The notes beneath the pieces are model-generated. The model was not told the DNA's origin, did not search any database, and worked only from the letters and a program-made list of their open reading frames with translations. Positions 43,810-56,489 of a stretch of DNA of 64,000 nt are shown piece by piece. The DNA is taken from NCBI GenBank assembly GCA_017893485.1, contig CM030366.1, forward strand, positions 201,371,173 to 201,435,172, given 5' to 3'. This DNA comes from Hemerocallis citrina. Taxonomy: Eukaryota; Streptophyta; Magnoliopsida; Asparagales; Asphodelaceae. Made by a program: the position numbers and the translations under genes. How positions within the stretch are numbered: position 1 is the first letter of the stretch; every line of letters begins with the position of its first letter.

Positions 43810-45780
43810 GAAATGTCGATCAGGATTTGAATCTAACTGGCCAAAAACACCTGAAAATCTGCAAAAAGTCTTCACCGAAAGTTATTTTAGCGTAAGACCC
43901 TCCGACGCTCAAGTCAGTCATTAGAATAATGATTAGAGGTTTTAGTGGATAAAATATTGATTACCTTTGTCTGATGGAGGTGAAGGGTATAAATAAAATA
44001 TGTCGTCTACCAAAGTGTAGGAGCGCTAGTACAAGACACATTCAACAAGAGTATACCTTTTTGCCCTTATTCCGACCTTTCTTACTTCTTCTGAATTGGC
44101 TGGAGGATTCCATTGTCAAGTAAGTCTAACAAGGGTTTCATCCGATTATCTTTGGGTGTTTGAGGAGTGACGACCACAAGCTCTAAAACTTATTCTTCGA
44201 TGCTCGGCTTGATTAAGACTTCAACAAGCACAATGTGATAAAGCTCTTCAAAGGAAGAAGAGACTAACTTAGAGAGAGTGTCTACTTCAACTTGCTCATT
44301 CTCCTCGCGGGGGATGCAGGTGACTTCTGCCTTTCGGAATGTAGCCATCATCTTTTTAACGTAAGCCAGGTACTTGATCATGTGGTCTTTCCTGGCCTCA
44401 TATTCTCCTCGGATTTGATTGACCACAAACTGGGAGTCGCTAAACACATTAACCTTTCGGACCCCTACTTTCCGAGCTAATAGAAGGCCGAAAATTAGCG
44501 CATCATTTTCAGCCTCGTTGTTGGAGGCTCGGGAATTGAGACAAAGCTAGCATAGGAGAGTGAACTTGTCTGGACGAGCAAGATGACACCTGCCCCACTC
44601 CTTTCGATGTAGGTTGAGCCATCGACATAGACACTCTAGGCTGGAGAATCTTCACTCACCTCAGGGAGATAAGTAATAGTGCTTTCGACGATGAATTAGC
44701 CTAAGGCTTGTGACTTGATGGCCATCATCGGCTGATAATTAATGTCGTGTTGACTCAGTTTGATAGAAAACATTATGAATGCCAAGAGGTTTGTGGCTTA
44801 TAAAGTACCTGCCTGAGTGCTTGGTCAGTAAGGATTGAGAAAGAATGCACCTGCAACTATGGGCAGAGCTTCTGAGTGGCCATTATCAGAGCGTAAGACA
44901 TATTCTCCATTTTGGAATAAAGGAGTTTTGCATCATAGAGTACATTATGGACATAGTAGATTGGCTTCTGGACATTGTCTTCCTCCCTTACCAAAACAAC
45001 ACTGAGGGTCTGATCTGAAGTGGCCACATAAAGGTAGAGTATTTCCCCCGCCTCAAGCTTACTTGGAAAAGATGAGTTTGTTAGATACGTCTTAAGTTGT
45101 TCGAAGGTATTCTACTGCGCTTCCCTCTACTCAAAGTCCATTTAACCTTGGAGGGCCTTAAAGAAAGGGAGAAAGGGAGTCACTTGTCTCTAGAGTTTGA
45201 GAGGAAACGACCGATGTCGGTGAGACGCCCTGTGAGTTTCTGCATCTTCTTGATGTTGGATGGGGGTGACATATTGAGCATGGCCAGGATTTTTTGCAGA
45301 TTTGCCTCAATTTCCCTCTGGCTAACCATGAATCCTAAAAACTTCCCCGATGAGACCTCGAATCTACATTTCAAGGAGTTCAACTTCATGTTGTGCTTCC
45401 GTAGGGCATTGAAGCCCTCTTGGAGGTCAGCCACATGACCATTCCACTTAAAGCTTTTTACAAGCATGTCATCCATATAGACTTCCAGGTTTCAGCCAAT
45501 ATGATCTTTGAAGACTTTGTTCACCAGCCACTGATAAGTGGCTCTAATATTCTTTAGTCGAAAGGGCATGACACAATAGCAGTAGAGACTTTGGTCGGTG
45601 ATGAAGAATGTCTTTGGGATGTTGGGAAGGAACATTCAGATCTGATTGTACTCTGAGAAAACATCCATAAAGCTTAGGAGCTCAAGTCCAAACGTGGCAT
45701 CAATCAGGACATCAATGCTAGGAAGAGAAAAAGGTCCTTCAGACATGCTTTATTCAAGTCAGTGAAGTCGATGCAAATCT
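43810..45780 (-). pseudogene. Decayed Tat element fragment: LTR piece, second RNase H, RNase H, RT
   Basis: Read on the minus strand. Part of RT (DDMLVKSFKWNGHVADLQ, SSGKFLGFMVSQREIEAN; 45476-45180) is followed by a stop-ridden RNase H region. The second RNase H comes next (SDSQFVVNQIRGEYEARKDH near 44447-44300), then the linker (ELVVVTPQTPKDNRMKPLL). About 43850-44040 resembles the LTR of the second Tat element (CGACGCTCAAGTCAGT). The whole integrase is missing between linker and LTR. Frequent frameshifts and stops show an old copy. Confidence 0.75.
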
Positions 45781-46153
45781 CTTATGTCTTATGATAATAT
45801 TTTAATCTCATATGTCTTATGTCTAATAATATTTTCAACTGATAATATTTTAATCTCTTATATCTTATGACATATTAAAGACTTTAGTAGGTGTGAATTA
45901 TGAATTTCGGAAGAAGGTAAGATCTTTAGGATGCCAAATAAGAAAATTTTCCTCATACACTACATTTTCTTCCGTTTTCTCATGTGTGACAAAGAGATCG
46001 TAATTGAGTCCATCCTCGACTTTTACCCCTTTTCTATAGTTGGAAATATGCTTAGTGTACAACTTTACATGTTACTTCAGCCATATAATATAGAGCATGT
46101 GAAATATCTTATGGATTGTACATGCCTTTTCCCTGTAACACAATTGTAGTACA

Positions 46154-46640
46154 TCTATATAATAAAACACAAAGAAAGCTATCAAGTGGCTCTCCTCCAA
46201 TTTCCCCAAAAATTAAAGTCCTAGATCTAACCTCACAAAACATATTTTTCCCCTCAAAAGTTTCTCCCCAAAACTCAAATTCAAATCCACAATCCAAAAC
46301 AACTACTATATTTATTTAATTATTTTTTTCCCCTCTCTCTCTCCCTCCCTCTTCTATTCAAAAAATTAAGAAAATAAAAATTTTAAAATTTTTAAAAAAT
46401 TAAAATAATTAAAAAACTAAAAAATTTAAAATTTTAAAATTTTAAAAATTTAAAAACTTTAAAAATAATTCAAAAAAAAAAATCATATAATATGTTTTTT
46501 GTTGGACCCCCAAAAGTTTCTCATATAATATGTTTGCTACTTCAATTAATTTGCTGGACCTCCAAAATTATTTTATATGATCAACCAAGATGCACCATTT
46601 CGAAGACGTGCCGTAGGCACGTGTTAACGGGCAAACCTAG
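46154..46640 (+). mobile_element. Non-autonomous Helitron
   Basis: Starts TCTATATAATAAAACAC and ends CTAG, between A (46153) and T (46641). The 3' end has a perfect 7-bp stem hairpin, ACGTGCC-GTA-GGCACGT (46606-46622), 14 bases before the CTAG. All structural marks of a plant Helitron are present. At 487 bp and AT-rich it carries no RepHel gene. Confidence 0.85.
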
Positions 46641-47635
46641 TTTATTAATACAGTTGAAATTACTTTAATAGCTATAGTTGGAACTTGGCAGTGGTCTTGA
46701 GAAAAAAATTAGGGAGATAACGTAGGCTTAAAAACATTGAAGGAAAAAAGAAAAAGAAGAAGAAGAAAAAGAAAAAGAAGTAGAGGTGGGTAAAATGTTA
46801 ATGACACATTTCTAAAAGCACATAGGTCGCAGGTGCACCTTTGAAGCAAGGTATTCCGTTAATTCCATAAACAATTAAAAAAATATTACACCCTGCAATA
46901 TATCTCTTTAAAGATAACCTAGTGTACCTTTGTACAGTATCGCACAAATTTTCTAAAATAAAATAAGGTGTTTTTAGAAATTGCTATAATTATTCTCAGA
47001 CATTAAAACATTATGAACTACCATAATTATTAGTGTCCTTTCATACTTTCACACATGTAAGAGAAATTTATAGTAAAACTACTTTGATCAAGAGAGACAA
47101 ATACAGAGAATGAGAAGAGTAGGATGAAAACTGTACAAAAATAAAATAAAATAAAAAGAAATGAATATCAAACCGAGTCTAACCGAGCCTTATAGGTCAC
47201 ACAATGTCCTTAAAATAGATTCGCCTAATTGCTCAGTGTTGGAAGAATGCAGTGGCGTCTGTCTCGTAGGATAGAATGGTGGCGGAGTATCAACGACAAC
47301 ACAGCGCTACACTTCCGAACTTAATGAAGCGCAACACAAGAACAACGAAGGACAAAGAGAAATTCAAATTGGAGAATTTCTGGGTGTGTAGAATGAGAGG
47401 AAGATGCCTCAATTTATAGGCTTTTGAGGAGACATGTGAATGAATGCACAAAATTAAATGGCAGACAAAATTGTTTTGTACCTTTTGAAAACACATTCGC
47501 AGGACGTGCGGACACACAAAAGCAGCATATAATCCCGATCCAAGAATTTCATAACATACAAAAAAGTTTGTTATCATAAAAATACACTGACAATTTTAAT
47601 CACAAAATTAGATTACATTATTTTTTTTACCAAAA

Positions 47636-47638
<3 letters not shown>

Positions 47639-47681
<43 letters not shown>
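47639..47681. repeat. TA microsatellite
   Basis: About 21 TA units. Confidence 0.95.
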
Positions 47682-47683
<2 letters not shown>

Positions 47684-47935
47684 AATAAAATTTCTCGTAT
47701 AAAAGATATATATTTTGTGTAGTAATCAATCCAAGATCATCTCTTAGTCCTATTGAAGAGTTGACGCCACGATGGCCAGAGAAAGAAATCTAACCGATAT
47801 TGCACATATTGCACCTTAGTGTACCCTTGTGCAATATTGCACATACTTTTCAAAATGGGAAAATAATATTTTGAAAACAGTTTACACCATGAAGGCCCGA
47901 GGAAGAATTATAATCCAAGATCATATCTTGGTCGG

Positions 47936-50752
47936 TGATAAGAGATGCCTTCAGTATGTTGGGAGGGAACATTCAGATCTGATTGTACCTTGAGAATGCA
48001 TCCATAAAGCTTAGGAGCTCATGTCCATATGTGAAATCAATGAAGGAATCAATACTAGGAAGAGGAAAATGGTCATTTGGGCAGGCTTTATTCAAGTCAG
48101 TGAAGTCGATGCAAATCCTCTGTTTACCATTGGCCTTCTTCACCATGATGATATTGAACAACCATTCAAGATAGCTGACTTCCTGGATGAAGCGAGCTTC
48201 TATTAGTTTTTCCATTTCTTCTTTAACCCCTTATTTTCTATCAGGAGCGAACTTGGCGCGCTTTTGTTGGACCGACTTCACATCTGGGTTCACACTCAGG
48301 CTATGCATGATCAAGTCTTCTGTGCTAAGCAAACAAGTCCCGATTCTCCCTGATGCAACTAATAAGTTGTTCTTTGACTCCGTATGATGAGGGCTTGGCT
48401 AACTTGAAAACATCTAGACTAGTCTCCTTGAGAAAAAGGAGATATTTCTAGTCCATCAACGGGTTTGGGCACAACCTGATTCCTCTCGTGAGGGAGTTGT
48501 GAGCATTCGAGCGAGATGACCAAATTCCTTGATGCATTCTTCGAGGGGTGCACCAAGGCGTTATGCGGGAGGACAGAGCCCCCCATTATGGTTGTGTAAC
48601 ATGCCTGAGTCACTTCTTGACTTCCTTTCACTTCTCCTACCCCAGTTGGCTTCGGGAATTTCATCTTTATGTGAAACACCGAAGCTACAACATGGAGAAC
48701 CGCAAGACCATGGAGGCCCAAAATGGCATTGTAGGCAGCCTTCACATTAACGATCATGAAGTCTATGGATTTAGTCCGGATAGTGGGGTCTTTGTCGGCA
48801 GTCACGTCAAGGGTGAAAATCTCTTCAACCTGGGCCGGAACCCCAGAGAACCATGGATGGTGTATCTAGCAGGTTTTAGACAATCCATAGATAAAGAATT
48901 GAAAGGACCCATTCGAGAACAAGAAAATGACATCGTGATTTGAATCTCGACGAAACAATACATCAATGAGAGATTAATTCTTTTGAGGCCTTCAAAAGCT
49001 TTTAAGAAGAAAATATTCATTAGGGTACCATTATCTAACATGATGCGGCGTACATCATGATTCACCATGGAGAGGTTAAATACCAATGCATCGTAGTGAG
49101 GGGTGTGGATGCCTTCAAGATCCCCATCCGAGAAGGTTATTAAGACTTCTCAACTTCTGGCGGAGGGAACATTGTTCAAAAAGTTAATTTCCCTGATAAA
49201 TGCCTTTTGGGAAAAGTCTCCTGATAGGTCCTCCATGGATGGAATAGAGAATGACCAGATGTTCAGATGCTTGAGGATCATCCTCTGCCCACTTGTTGGC
49301 TCCTTGGGTCAGTGTGGACTCAACCTTGTTCTTTTGGGAGTACTTGGCGAGGTGACCGCGGCGAGTATAATTTCGATCTCATCTTTGAGGACCGGGAATT
49401 CCTCTGTGTCATGACCATGATCCTTATGAAATTAACATCATTGGCTCTTATCCATTCTCCTGTTTGCTGGGTTCATCTTAGGAGAGGGGCAGAGTAGCCA
49501 GTCCTCCTCGATTTCCATGAGGACTATCGATACACTGGTATTAAGCGAGGTGAATTTCTCAAAGTAAGGTACTTGATGAGGACGACATTGTGCGAACCTG
49601 TCCTTATCATATTTCTTAGGTCTTTCCTCACTCACACCTTTTCGTTTGTTTCCGGACGAGGGCTTACCTTGGTCTTGGGATGAAGAACCTGATGTACTTC
49701 TGATACCTTTGCAATAGTTAGGAGAAGCCTTTATAAGGCTTTTTGGCCAGTGACACTTTGAAATAGGTGTCTCAGACATTGTGTCGGAATGCAGAAGTGC
49801 TACCGCTGTCAAGGGTGGGAATAGACCCAGAATCGACACCGAAATGTCTGATGAAGTCCATGAGGGGCTCCCTAGTTCCTGCCATCTGCTTCATTTCCAA
49901 CAAGAAAGCACTCGTCCTTTCGGTTTTGCGGCTACTGACGAAGTGCATTAGGAAGAGTTGGAAAAGTCATGCAGATGAGTGCATTGGAGGCTCTATATAT
50001 CATCATGAGGGTTTTGAAACTCTCAGTGTGATCCACGGGGTCGGCTTCACCATCGAGTGGCTCAAACGGGGAAGGCTTGAAGTTTTCTAGGACGGGGGGG
50101 GGGGGGGGGGGGGGTATTCTCTACCTCGGTGACCCTCCTCCTGGCCGATCTGATCAAAAAGGTTCTCCATCACCCGGAGGTGACAAAGCACAAAATCTTC
50201 TCATCCCTCAGATCGGGTTGACCCGTGGGATTCTTCTTCGTACTCAATCCTGTGGAGTAGGCCACGTTTCTAGTGATCTTTGTTCGGGGTACCTTAGAGG
50301 GCCCTAAGGACTTGATCGGTGAAGTTTCATAACTCAGCCCGGGTCATGGGTACCTCATCTTCCTTGTTGATCCTAAGAGCTCGCTGACTGTTTGGGGTCG
50401 GGATCATCAAGTGTCTTCGTTCCTATGGTGAGGGCATCCGATGGGACATATGTTGCCGGGGCGAAGGAATCATTTGGGAACCACCATCTCGGGTGCGATT
50501 CTCTTCTAAGCGCTGATGGAGGTCAGTCCCTTTAAGCCAGGAATTGATGACACCGTGAAGATTTGATTATTCATCAGGCACTGAAGAGGGGGTTGATGTG
50601 AGGACTTACCCTCGGTTCTCGACCCAACGGGGTTCAGGACGAAGGTGTTAAGAGACTACTAACGCGGCCCATTGGAAGGAGGAGGACGAAGGGGGAGGAG
50701 GATCGCCCTGGCGGTTGGCAGCAGTTGTTGTCTGCCTTCTTCTCGGAGGCAT
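47936..50752 (-). pseudogene. Decayed Tat element fragment: gag, protease, start of RT
   Basis: On the minus strand gag starts at about 50752 (MPPRRRQTTTAANRQGD). Gag core and linker follow (residues such as QVPYFEKFTSLNTSVSIVLME near 49600), then protease (RRIMLDNGTLMNIFF near 49040, with the usual DNGSS changed to DNGTL). The N-terminal part of RT comes last (KANGKQRICIDFTDLNKACP, HELLSFMDAFSRYNQI; 48215-47973). Many stops and frameshifts. It breaks off inside RT just past the FMDAFSRYNQI motif. A G tract of 21 lies at 50094-50114. Confidence 0.78.
50094..50114. repeat. G homopolymer tract
   Basis: Twenty-one consecutive G inside the decayed gag; unusual, with assembly length uncertain. 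Confidence 0.9.
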
Positions 50753-51061
50753 GGCTGAGGGTGTTTTTGGTGGATAGATATGACTAGAGAGGTTGGTCTA
50801 TAACTTTTCCATAGAGTTTGAGATTCTGATTTCTGCTTGTACCAAAAAAAAAATTCAACTGATTATATGTGGGAAAAACTGTTCCAAAAGTGGGAAGAGA
50901 AAATAAGAATTTTTTTTTAAAAAGTTAATGATTACTACGAATTTGGCAGGAAATGCTTTGGTTGTAATGATAAGAATGAGTTTTTTTTTTGGGTCCCAAA
51001 TTATAAGAATGGGTTAAGGATTAGTTACAACAAATTTATAGGCCTAACAGTAATTAGGGTA

Positions 51062-52092
51062 GAACCTAGAGAGAGAAACTCTCCCCCAAAAAACACAATA
51101 AAGGGTTAAAACCCTATATCTGAGCTTGGGGGTGGCGGCTAGGGTTCGTTGCTGCCGCCTCCCCTCCCCTCGTCGCCGCTGCCCCCCCTTCGTCTTTCCC
51201 CTACTCTCACGCTTTACCGACTTCCGCCTAAGATCCATCCCGTCGCGATCGTTGACTTGCTCCGCCGTTCAAGCACCGACTGTCGCTCCCTATTGCGGCC
51301 GCACACCCTGTCTCCCATCGTCGATGGTCGAGGACCACCGTACTCTATCGTCATCCCTCCCGTCATTCATCGCTCATCGCGCGATGAGGGGCGATCCCTC
51401 CCGCCTCTCGTCTCCCATCGTTGACGCCTGAGTTGAGATCGTCGTCCACGTTGCTCTTGGTTACATCGAGCTGCACCTTCATCTTTTCTGCCGACATTCG
51501 TAGCGACGATGAAGACCCAGACTGACCACATCTTCGTTCGCCGTCGCCACCATCCAGATCCAGAGTGCCTTCGCTGCAATGGCTACGTCTAATCCGGCCC
51601 AATCCTTCAAATACTCTGTCACCCTTATGTCACCGTCGATCCGGCGCTGCCTCGCCGTAGATCCGCCGTGCTGGTCGAGTTCCACATTGAGGACTTGGAG
51701 ATGCCAACGTTTTTTACTTTCCATGCCGAGGAGTTGGAGTTACCGATGTATTACACTTTTCCGATCAGCTAGGGGGCTCTATTGTTTGAGAAGAGAGAGT
51801 TATTCTGTACTTGAATTGGGTTCAATGTGTGGGTGAGTATGTGAGAGAGGTGTTTAGTTTGTGCTCTTCATTGGGGTATGTTTCAGTTGAGCTCTGTATG
51901 TGTGTGGGATCCTGATTGTGGGTGAGAGGGAGAGTGCTAGAGGGAGGAGTCAACATGGATTGGCGGTTTTTTACTGCTAGTAGTTTTTTTTCTTGTCTGT
52001 AGTTTGTATATTGACCCAGTAATCTAGGTGTGTTTCGTTAATGTCTAGTTAATGAAACAGGTGTCCATATTCCACCTTCCCCTAAAAAAACC
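51062..52092 (+). mobile_element. 1-kb insertion with 14-bp target duplication (non-LTR type)
   Basis: CAGTAATTAGGGTA occurs at 51048-51061 and again at 52093-52106. The segment between ends CCTTCCCCTAAAAAAACC. A long target duplication and short A-rich 3' end fit target-primed insertion, as by LINE machinery. The 5' third is GC-rich (51120-51600) with open frames on both strands but no recognised domain; no endonuclease or RT is present. It could be a 5'-intact non-autonomous element or a retroposed transcript. Confidence 0.6.
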
Positions 52093-52106
52093 CAGTAATT
52101 AGGGTA

Positions 52107-52359
52107 AATTTCAGATAACCCTACTGAGTTTAAGAGTTTGGTAGATAAACCTACTTAGTTTTTTTTTCCTTTTTTTTTTTGCATTAAGCCCTATTGTACA
52201 TTGTTTTTCGTTAGGAGCCGAGTAAACTAACTGACGTCGTTACATTTAGCATATAATGACTAAAATAACCCTGAACTATATTAACTGGTAAAACTTAAAA
52301 AAAAAATGGAAAAAAATAACCCTCTCTCTCTTTCCCTATTTTCCTCCAAATCACATTGA

Positions 52360-52394
<35 letters not shown>

Positions 52395-52735
52395 CCCTCT
52401 CTTTCGCTCAATCGCGCCGTTCTCCTTCCCTGTCTTCGCCATTCCTCATTATCTCTCCAAACCCAATTCCATCCTCCCTCTCTTTCCATGCGCACCCACG
52501 ATCGTCGTCGTGCCTGTCGCACATTCGCCCGCTCGCACCGGCTGTGCCCCTTTTCTCCGTCTTCTTCACCGTTCCCCAAGCCCTTGCTTTCATCGGCTTC
52601 TTCTTCATCAAGGTTCAATACCTTTTCTCCTAAAATTTTGCGTGAAATTCTAATTCTTGAAATGATGTTAGGGTTAGGATTAAAGTTTGGGTTTGTGCTG
52701 GTTGTAGAGAAGTTGAGCATATACTTAATATTTAT
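52107..52735. other. CT-rich, leader-like sequence
   Basis: Includes a CT microsatellite (52363-52391) followed by a GC-rich stretch to about 52620 that looks like a plant 5' untranslated region or transposon leader. The translated frames on both strands are low-complexity (Ser/Arg or Glu/Arg) and unconvincing. Confidence 0.35.
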
Positions 52736-55700
52736 TGTGACATCCCACAAAATAAAATGATTTATTTTGCATGATTAAATAATATTAAATCAGTAAAATT
52801 GACTAATTTGACTATTGTCTTGAAATTTCAATTTTTGCACGTGCAAAGTTAGGAAATTTTGATTTTTTAATGTTATGGCTAATGATTTATTTTCCCTATT
52901 TATTTATGATATTTTAATTTTCCAATTTATTTGAGTTTATTTGACTATTTTACGAATTTGTCGATTTTACACGTGCAAATGTTTTTTGGTTGCAAATCTT
53001 CACTTTTAGATTTCTGAATAAGTTTTGCTATTCATAATTAAGTATATACTAAAGTTTGGGATTTTTCTGAATAAAGAAACTATTTTTATAAATACTTCGA
53101 AAGAGAGGGTCTTTTATGTAAAAAGCCATTTGGATCTCAAACAATAATGAAAAATCGTTTTAGTGATTTTGGGGCTGTCCATGGTCATCTTTAAAAATAA
53201 AATCTATTTAAATTATTTAGAGTTGATTTGGTAAAGATTTAAACAAATATGGTATTTTTGCAAATACGAAATTTAGGTTGGATCTTGTGCAAATATTTTT
53301 CTTGGAAAGTAAAAGTCAGAAATTTTAATTGGAAAATCTAATATGTATTAGTAGTTATTATTTCTAAATTTTCTGGATTTTTACGAATATTTTATGATAT
53401 ATTTGAAAATATTACAAATAGAGGGGCTTTTGTGCAAAATTACCACTTTGAGGACAAATCTAAAAATTTTAATTCCTGGTCTATGCTTGATGGTTGGATA
53501 AATCATTATTAAATGGATTTGGTTTTATTTTAATTTATTTAACTTATTTGACTACTTTATTAAAGAAAGGTTTATAAATATAAAGTAATAATTTGTGAAG
53601 GGATGTTTCCATAAACTTGTAAAATCTTAAGAACTCTAGATTTCGGCCTATATTATGGCCACTACAGCCGTCCTTCTCCTCTGCAAAAATAAATATATAT
53701 TTTTACTATTAATTTCTTGGAGTTTGGAAGCGATGATCTTGGACTTTTTGTAAAAGAAGGGTTTTTTCTTATTCTTCATTAATTCGGTTAATTTCTCCAA
53801 TGAGGTGAGTGACATATGTTTGTTTTTGTATTGTTCTATGCATATTGTATGTGATGAATTATCTATTAGAAAGCATGTTAGGAATTGTATGAAGATATAA
53901 TGAATTTTGAGGGATGGATGAATTAAAAATTGAATCTTTTTATGAAAACTGTGCCTTTGATGATTAAACTTTTACATAGATGACTTGATATTGTTAAGAA
54001 CCTAATATAAATTATGGGTATGATGTTTTGTATTATATTATTGCTGATTTGATTGCATATAACGAGTTGTATGATGTAAATTACACAAAAGTGATTAAAG
54101 TAGGGCTCTTCACTGTGTGTATATACATATGCTCTGTTTTGATAATTTCGATGAAGAAGAACTTAACAAATACATGTTATAATTGCTTTTATTCATGAGT
54201 AAACTGATGTTAGTAGTTGTATACACGTTTAATGAATTACAAGAAGGGTTTTGACAAAAAAGAATCAAGTTTGAAGTAAGGGTTTGAGTAATTGATTTCG
54301 GGTCTGATGGGTATGGCTGAAACTTGGATTTCGTGATTTTTGTGATGATTTCGATTGGATTTGATTTGTTTTAATAATGAGACTAAATATAAACGTTATA
54401 CTACTCCTATTTGATGGATTTGATGCTTTAACTGATACTAGAACATACCTAGTCACTTATATGTATATATACTCATATGTTACTGTTGTCGAAGTTGATT
54501 TTTGATGTTTTATGGAATTTTGATTGAAATCTGAGTTGTTTTGATGCTGAGCCACATTCAAACAATATACTACTTATATGTGTTGTTTCTTGATGTTTTA
54601 CTGAAGCTTAATCACATATATACACTTATATATAATCTCATATCCTGTTTTAAAGAGTTTTACGAAAATTGCTTTGTATGATCTTAATGTGATTTTGATA
54701 TGTTCTATAAACTTCTATATGCTATACAAGTTATATTCAATCATCTCAGGAATTTGGTTTTATAAATTTGTGGTTTTACAAAGTGGAGTCATGTATCAGT
54801 CGAAATGTGCACAAACCTTAAACTAGCTGTATAGCAGCTAGCGGTAGACTATCCATTTTTTGAACTAAAAGGAAAGTCGACTGTCATGAAGGTCGACTGC
54901 AAGGTCGACCGACATCATTGTTTTGGGCTGTTTTGTGAGTTTTTCGTCGTTTTTCTTTGAACTTATGAATTATTGATCTACTGTTTTAGATGATATTTTT
55001 ACTACAGATTACAGTATTTTACAAAGAGTTATATTTTGATTATAATAGAATTTTAATTTTTATTCTTATGACCTTATAAAGTGACATACATATGGTTTTT
55101 GAAGAAATTGATATTTTTTGATATTCTACGACTTCAAAAATATGATTTTCAGTTATTTAATAGACTTAATATTTAATTTCAGTTCTGGAATTTATGAGTA
55201 CATTAAAATGGATTTGGATTTTGTTGACTTGAGAAATTTTTATTGATATAAACGTTTTGTTGATGAACATAAGAGTTTTTATTGGAAGTTTTGGTATTGA
55301 TATTCATTTTGTGAATCTTTAGGAGTTGAGTGGGAGTCCTGTGAACCGACAGATGAGATTTTGTGGATTTAGACCAGTGGGATCTTGGGATTATTGTTGT
55401 GGAATTAAGTCCGGCAGGATACACTAACTATAGAGAAGGGAATTTGTATTTTTTTTTTATAATAACCAACTTAAGGATATGCACTATGGTAGATGTGATA
55501 GAACTTGGGAAACGTGAGAATATGCTCTAGGGGTTTGGTCCAACGGATGCGTTCCAGGATTTGTGTGTTGTTCAGTCTCGAGAGGACATTTGTATGTTCG
55601 CATCTCGAAGGTCTGTAGGCCTATTCACGGAGCATGCAGGGTGCATTCGAGTGTCGAGGGTCTGCGGGCCTATTCACGGGATGTACCTTATGTATCTGCA

Positions 55701-56484
55701 TGTCGAGGGTCTCACAAATCTATTCATGGGATACACGGCAGGGAGGTGATTTTCCGATTTTTGAGCTATTCTTACATGATGCTTGCGCGTCGAGGGTTTT
55801 GATGCCTATTCGCAAAGTATTCTGGATCTTATTTCTATCACTGTAGTGAGATTAGTTGCATAACGAGGGATCTATATAACCCTATAAAGTGGAGAACGAT
55901 AAGGGCTTGTACCGGACCTATGTATTATGGAATACATAGAATCCAACAAGTATGCATTAGAGAGTCATATTGCATTTATGTTTTCTTGACTTGGTTGTTT
56001 CTGTTTTCTACACTTGACACTTAGTCTAGTTTCACTTGATGTTTTCATGTTTTATTTATCGTCATTTCATATTCCATTGTTATTACTGTTGATATATGTT
56101 GGTTATGCCTTTATTCTTTATATTTTATTCATATTGTATTTTTTTTTATGTCACTCATACCGTTATGGCTGACCCTTGTAGTTTTGGGGGTTAGGGTTAT
56201 CTCTAGCCTCATGTTTTACAGGTAGGTACTGTTAGCTTGGGATTGGATGCTTTGTAGTAGAATGATAATATGGCTTATGTAAATTGCAAAATAATGTGTT
56301 GTAAAAGAAAGAAATTGTAATTCAATGTGTTTAATTTTCTGCTGTGCTTTATAAACAATTGATGTAATAAAAAGTTTTTAATTTCTCTGTATTTGGTTAC
56401 TATGTTTATGATTACAGTGAAGTTGATTCTAGAAATTATGCAACGTATTTCTAATCATATTTATTGAAAATTTGGGGCGCTACA
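52736..56484 (+). mobile_element. Long Ty3/gypsy LTR, probably solo
   Basis: 3,749 bp beginning TGTGACATCCCAC and ending TTGGGGCGCTACA. Flanks are TTTAT (52731-52735) and TTGAT (56485-56489), a 5-bp duplication with one mismatch. No internal domains. It is related to the interrupted LTR at 25170 (shared CGGACCTATGTATTATGG block at 55914-55932, GTCGACTG motifs at 54885). It contains four diverged ~60-bp repeats marked TCGAGGGTCT...CTATTC (55605-55810). A possible leader splice donor, CAATGAGGTGAG, lies near 53800. Confidence 0.72.
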
Positions 56485-56489
56485 TTGAT

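Larger units (their letters stand above)
45781..47935. other. AT-rich insertion between two Tat fragments
   Basis: Contains the Helitron at 46154-46640, an A-rich region, an unassigned segment near 47220-47480 that looks like a retroelement leader, and a TA microsatellite at 47639-47681. No protein domain is recognised. Confidence 0.5.

Noticed and set aside
51126..51836. Frames of 64-101 codons as a gene
   Set aside because: Composition-driven frames on both strands inside an insertion, with no domain or splice pattern.
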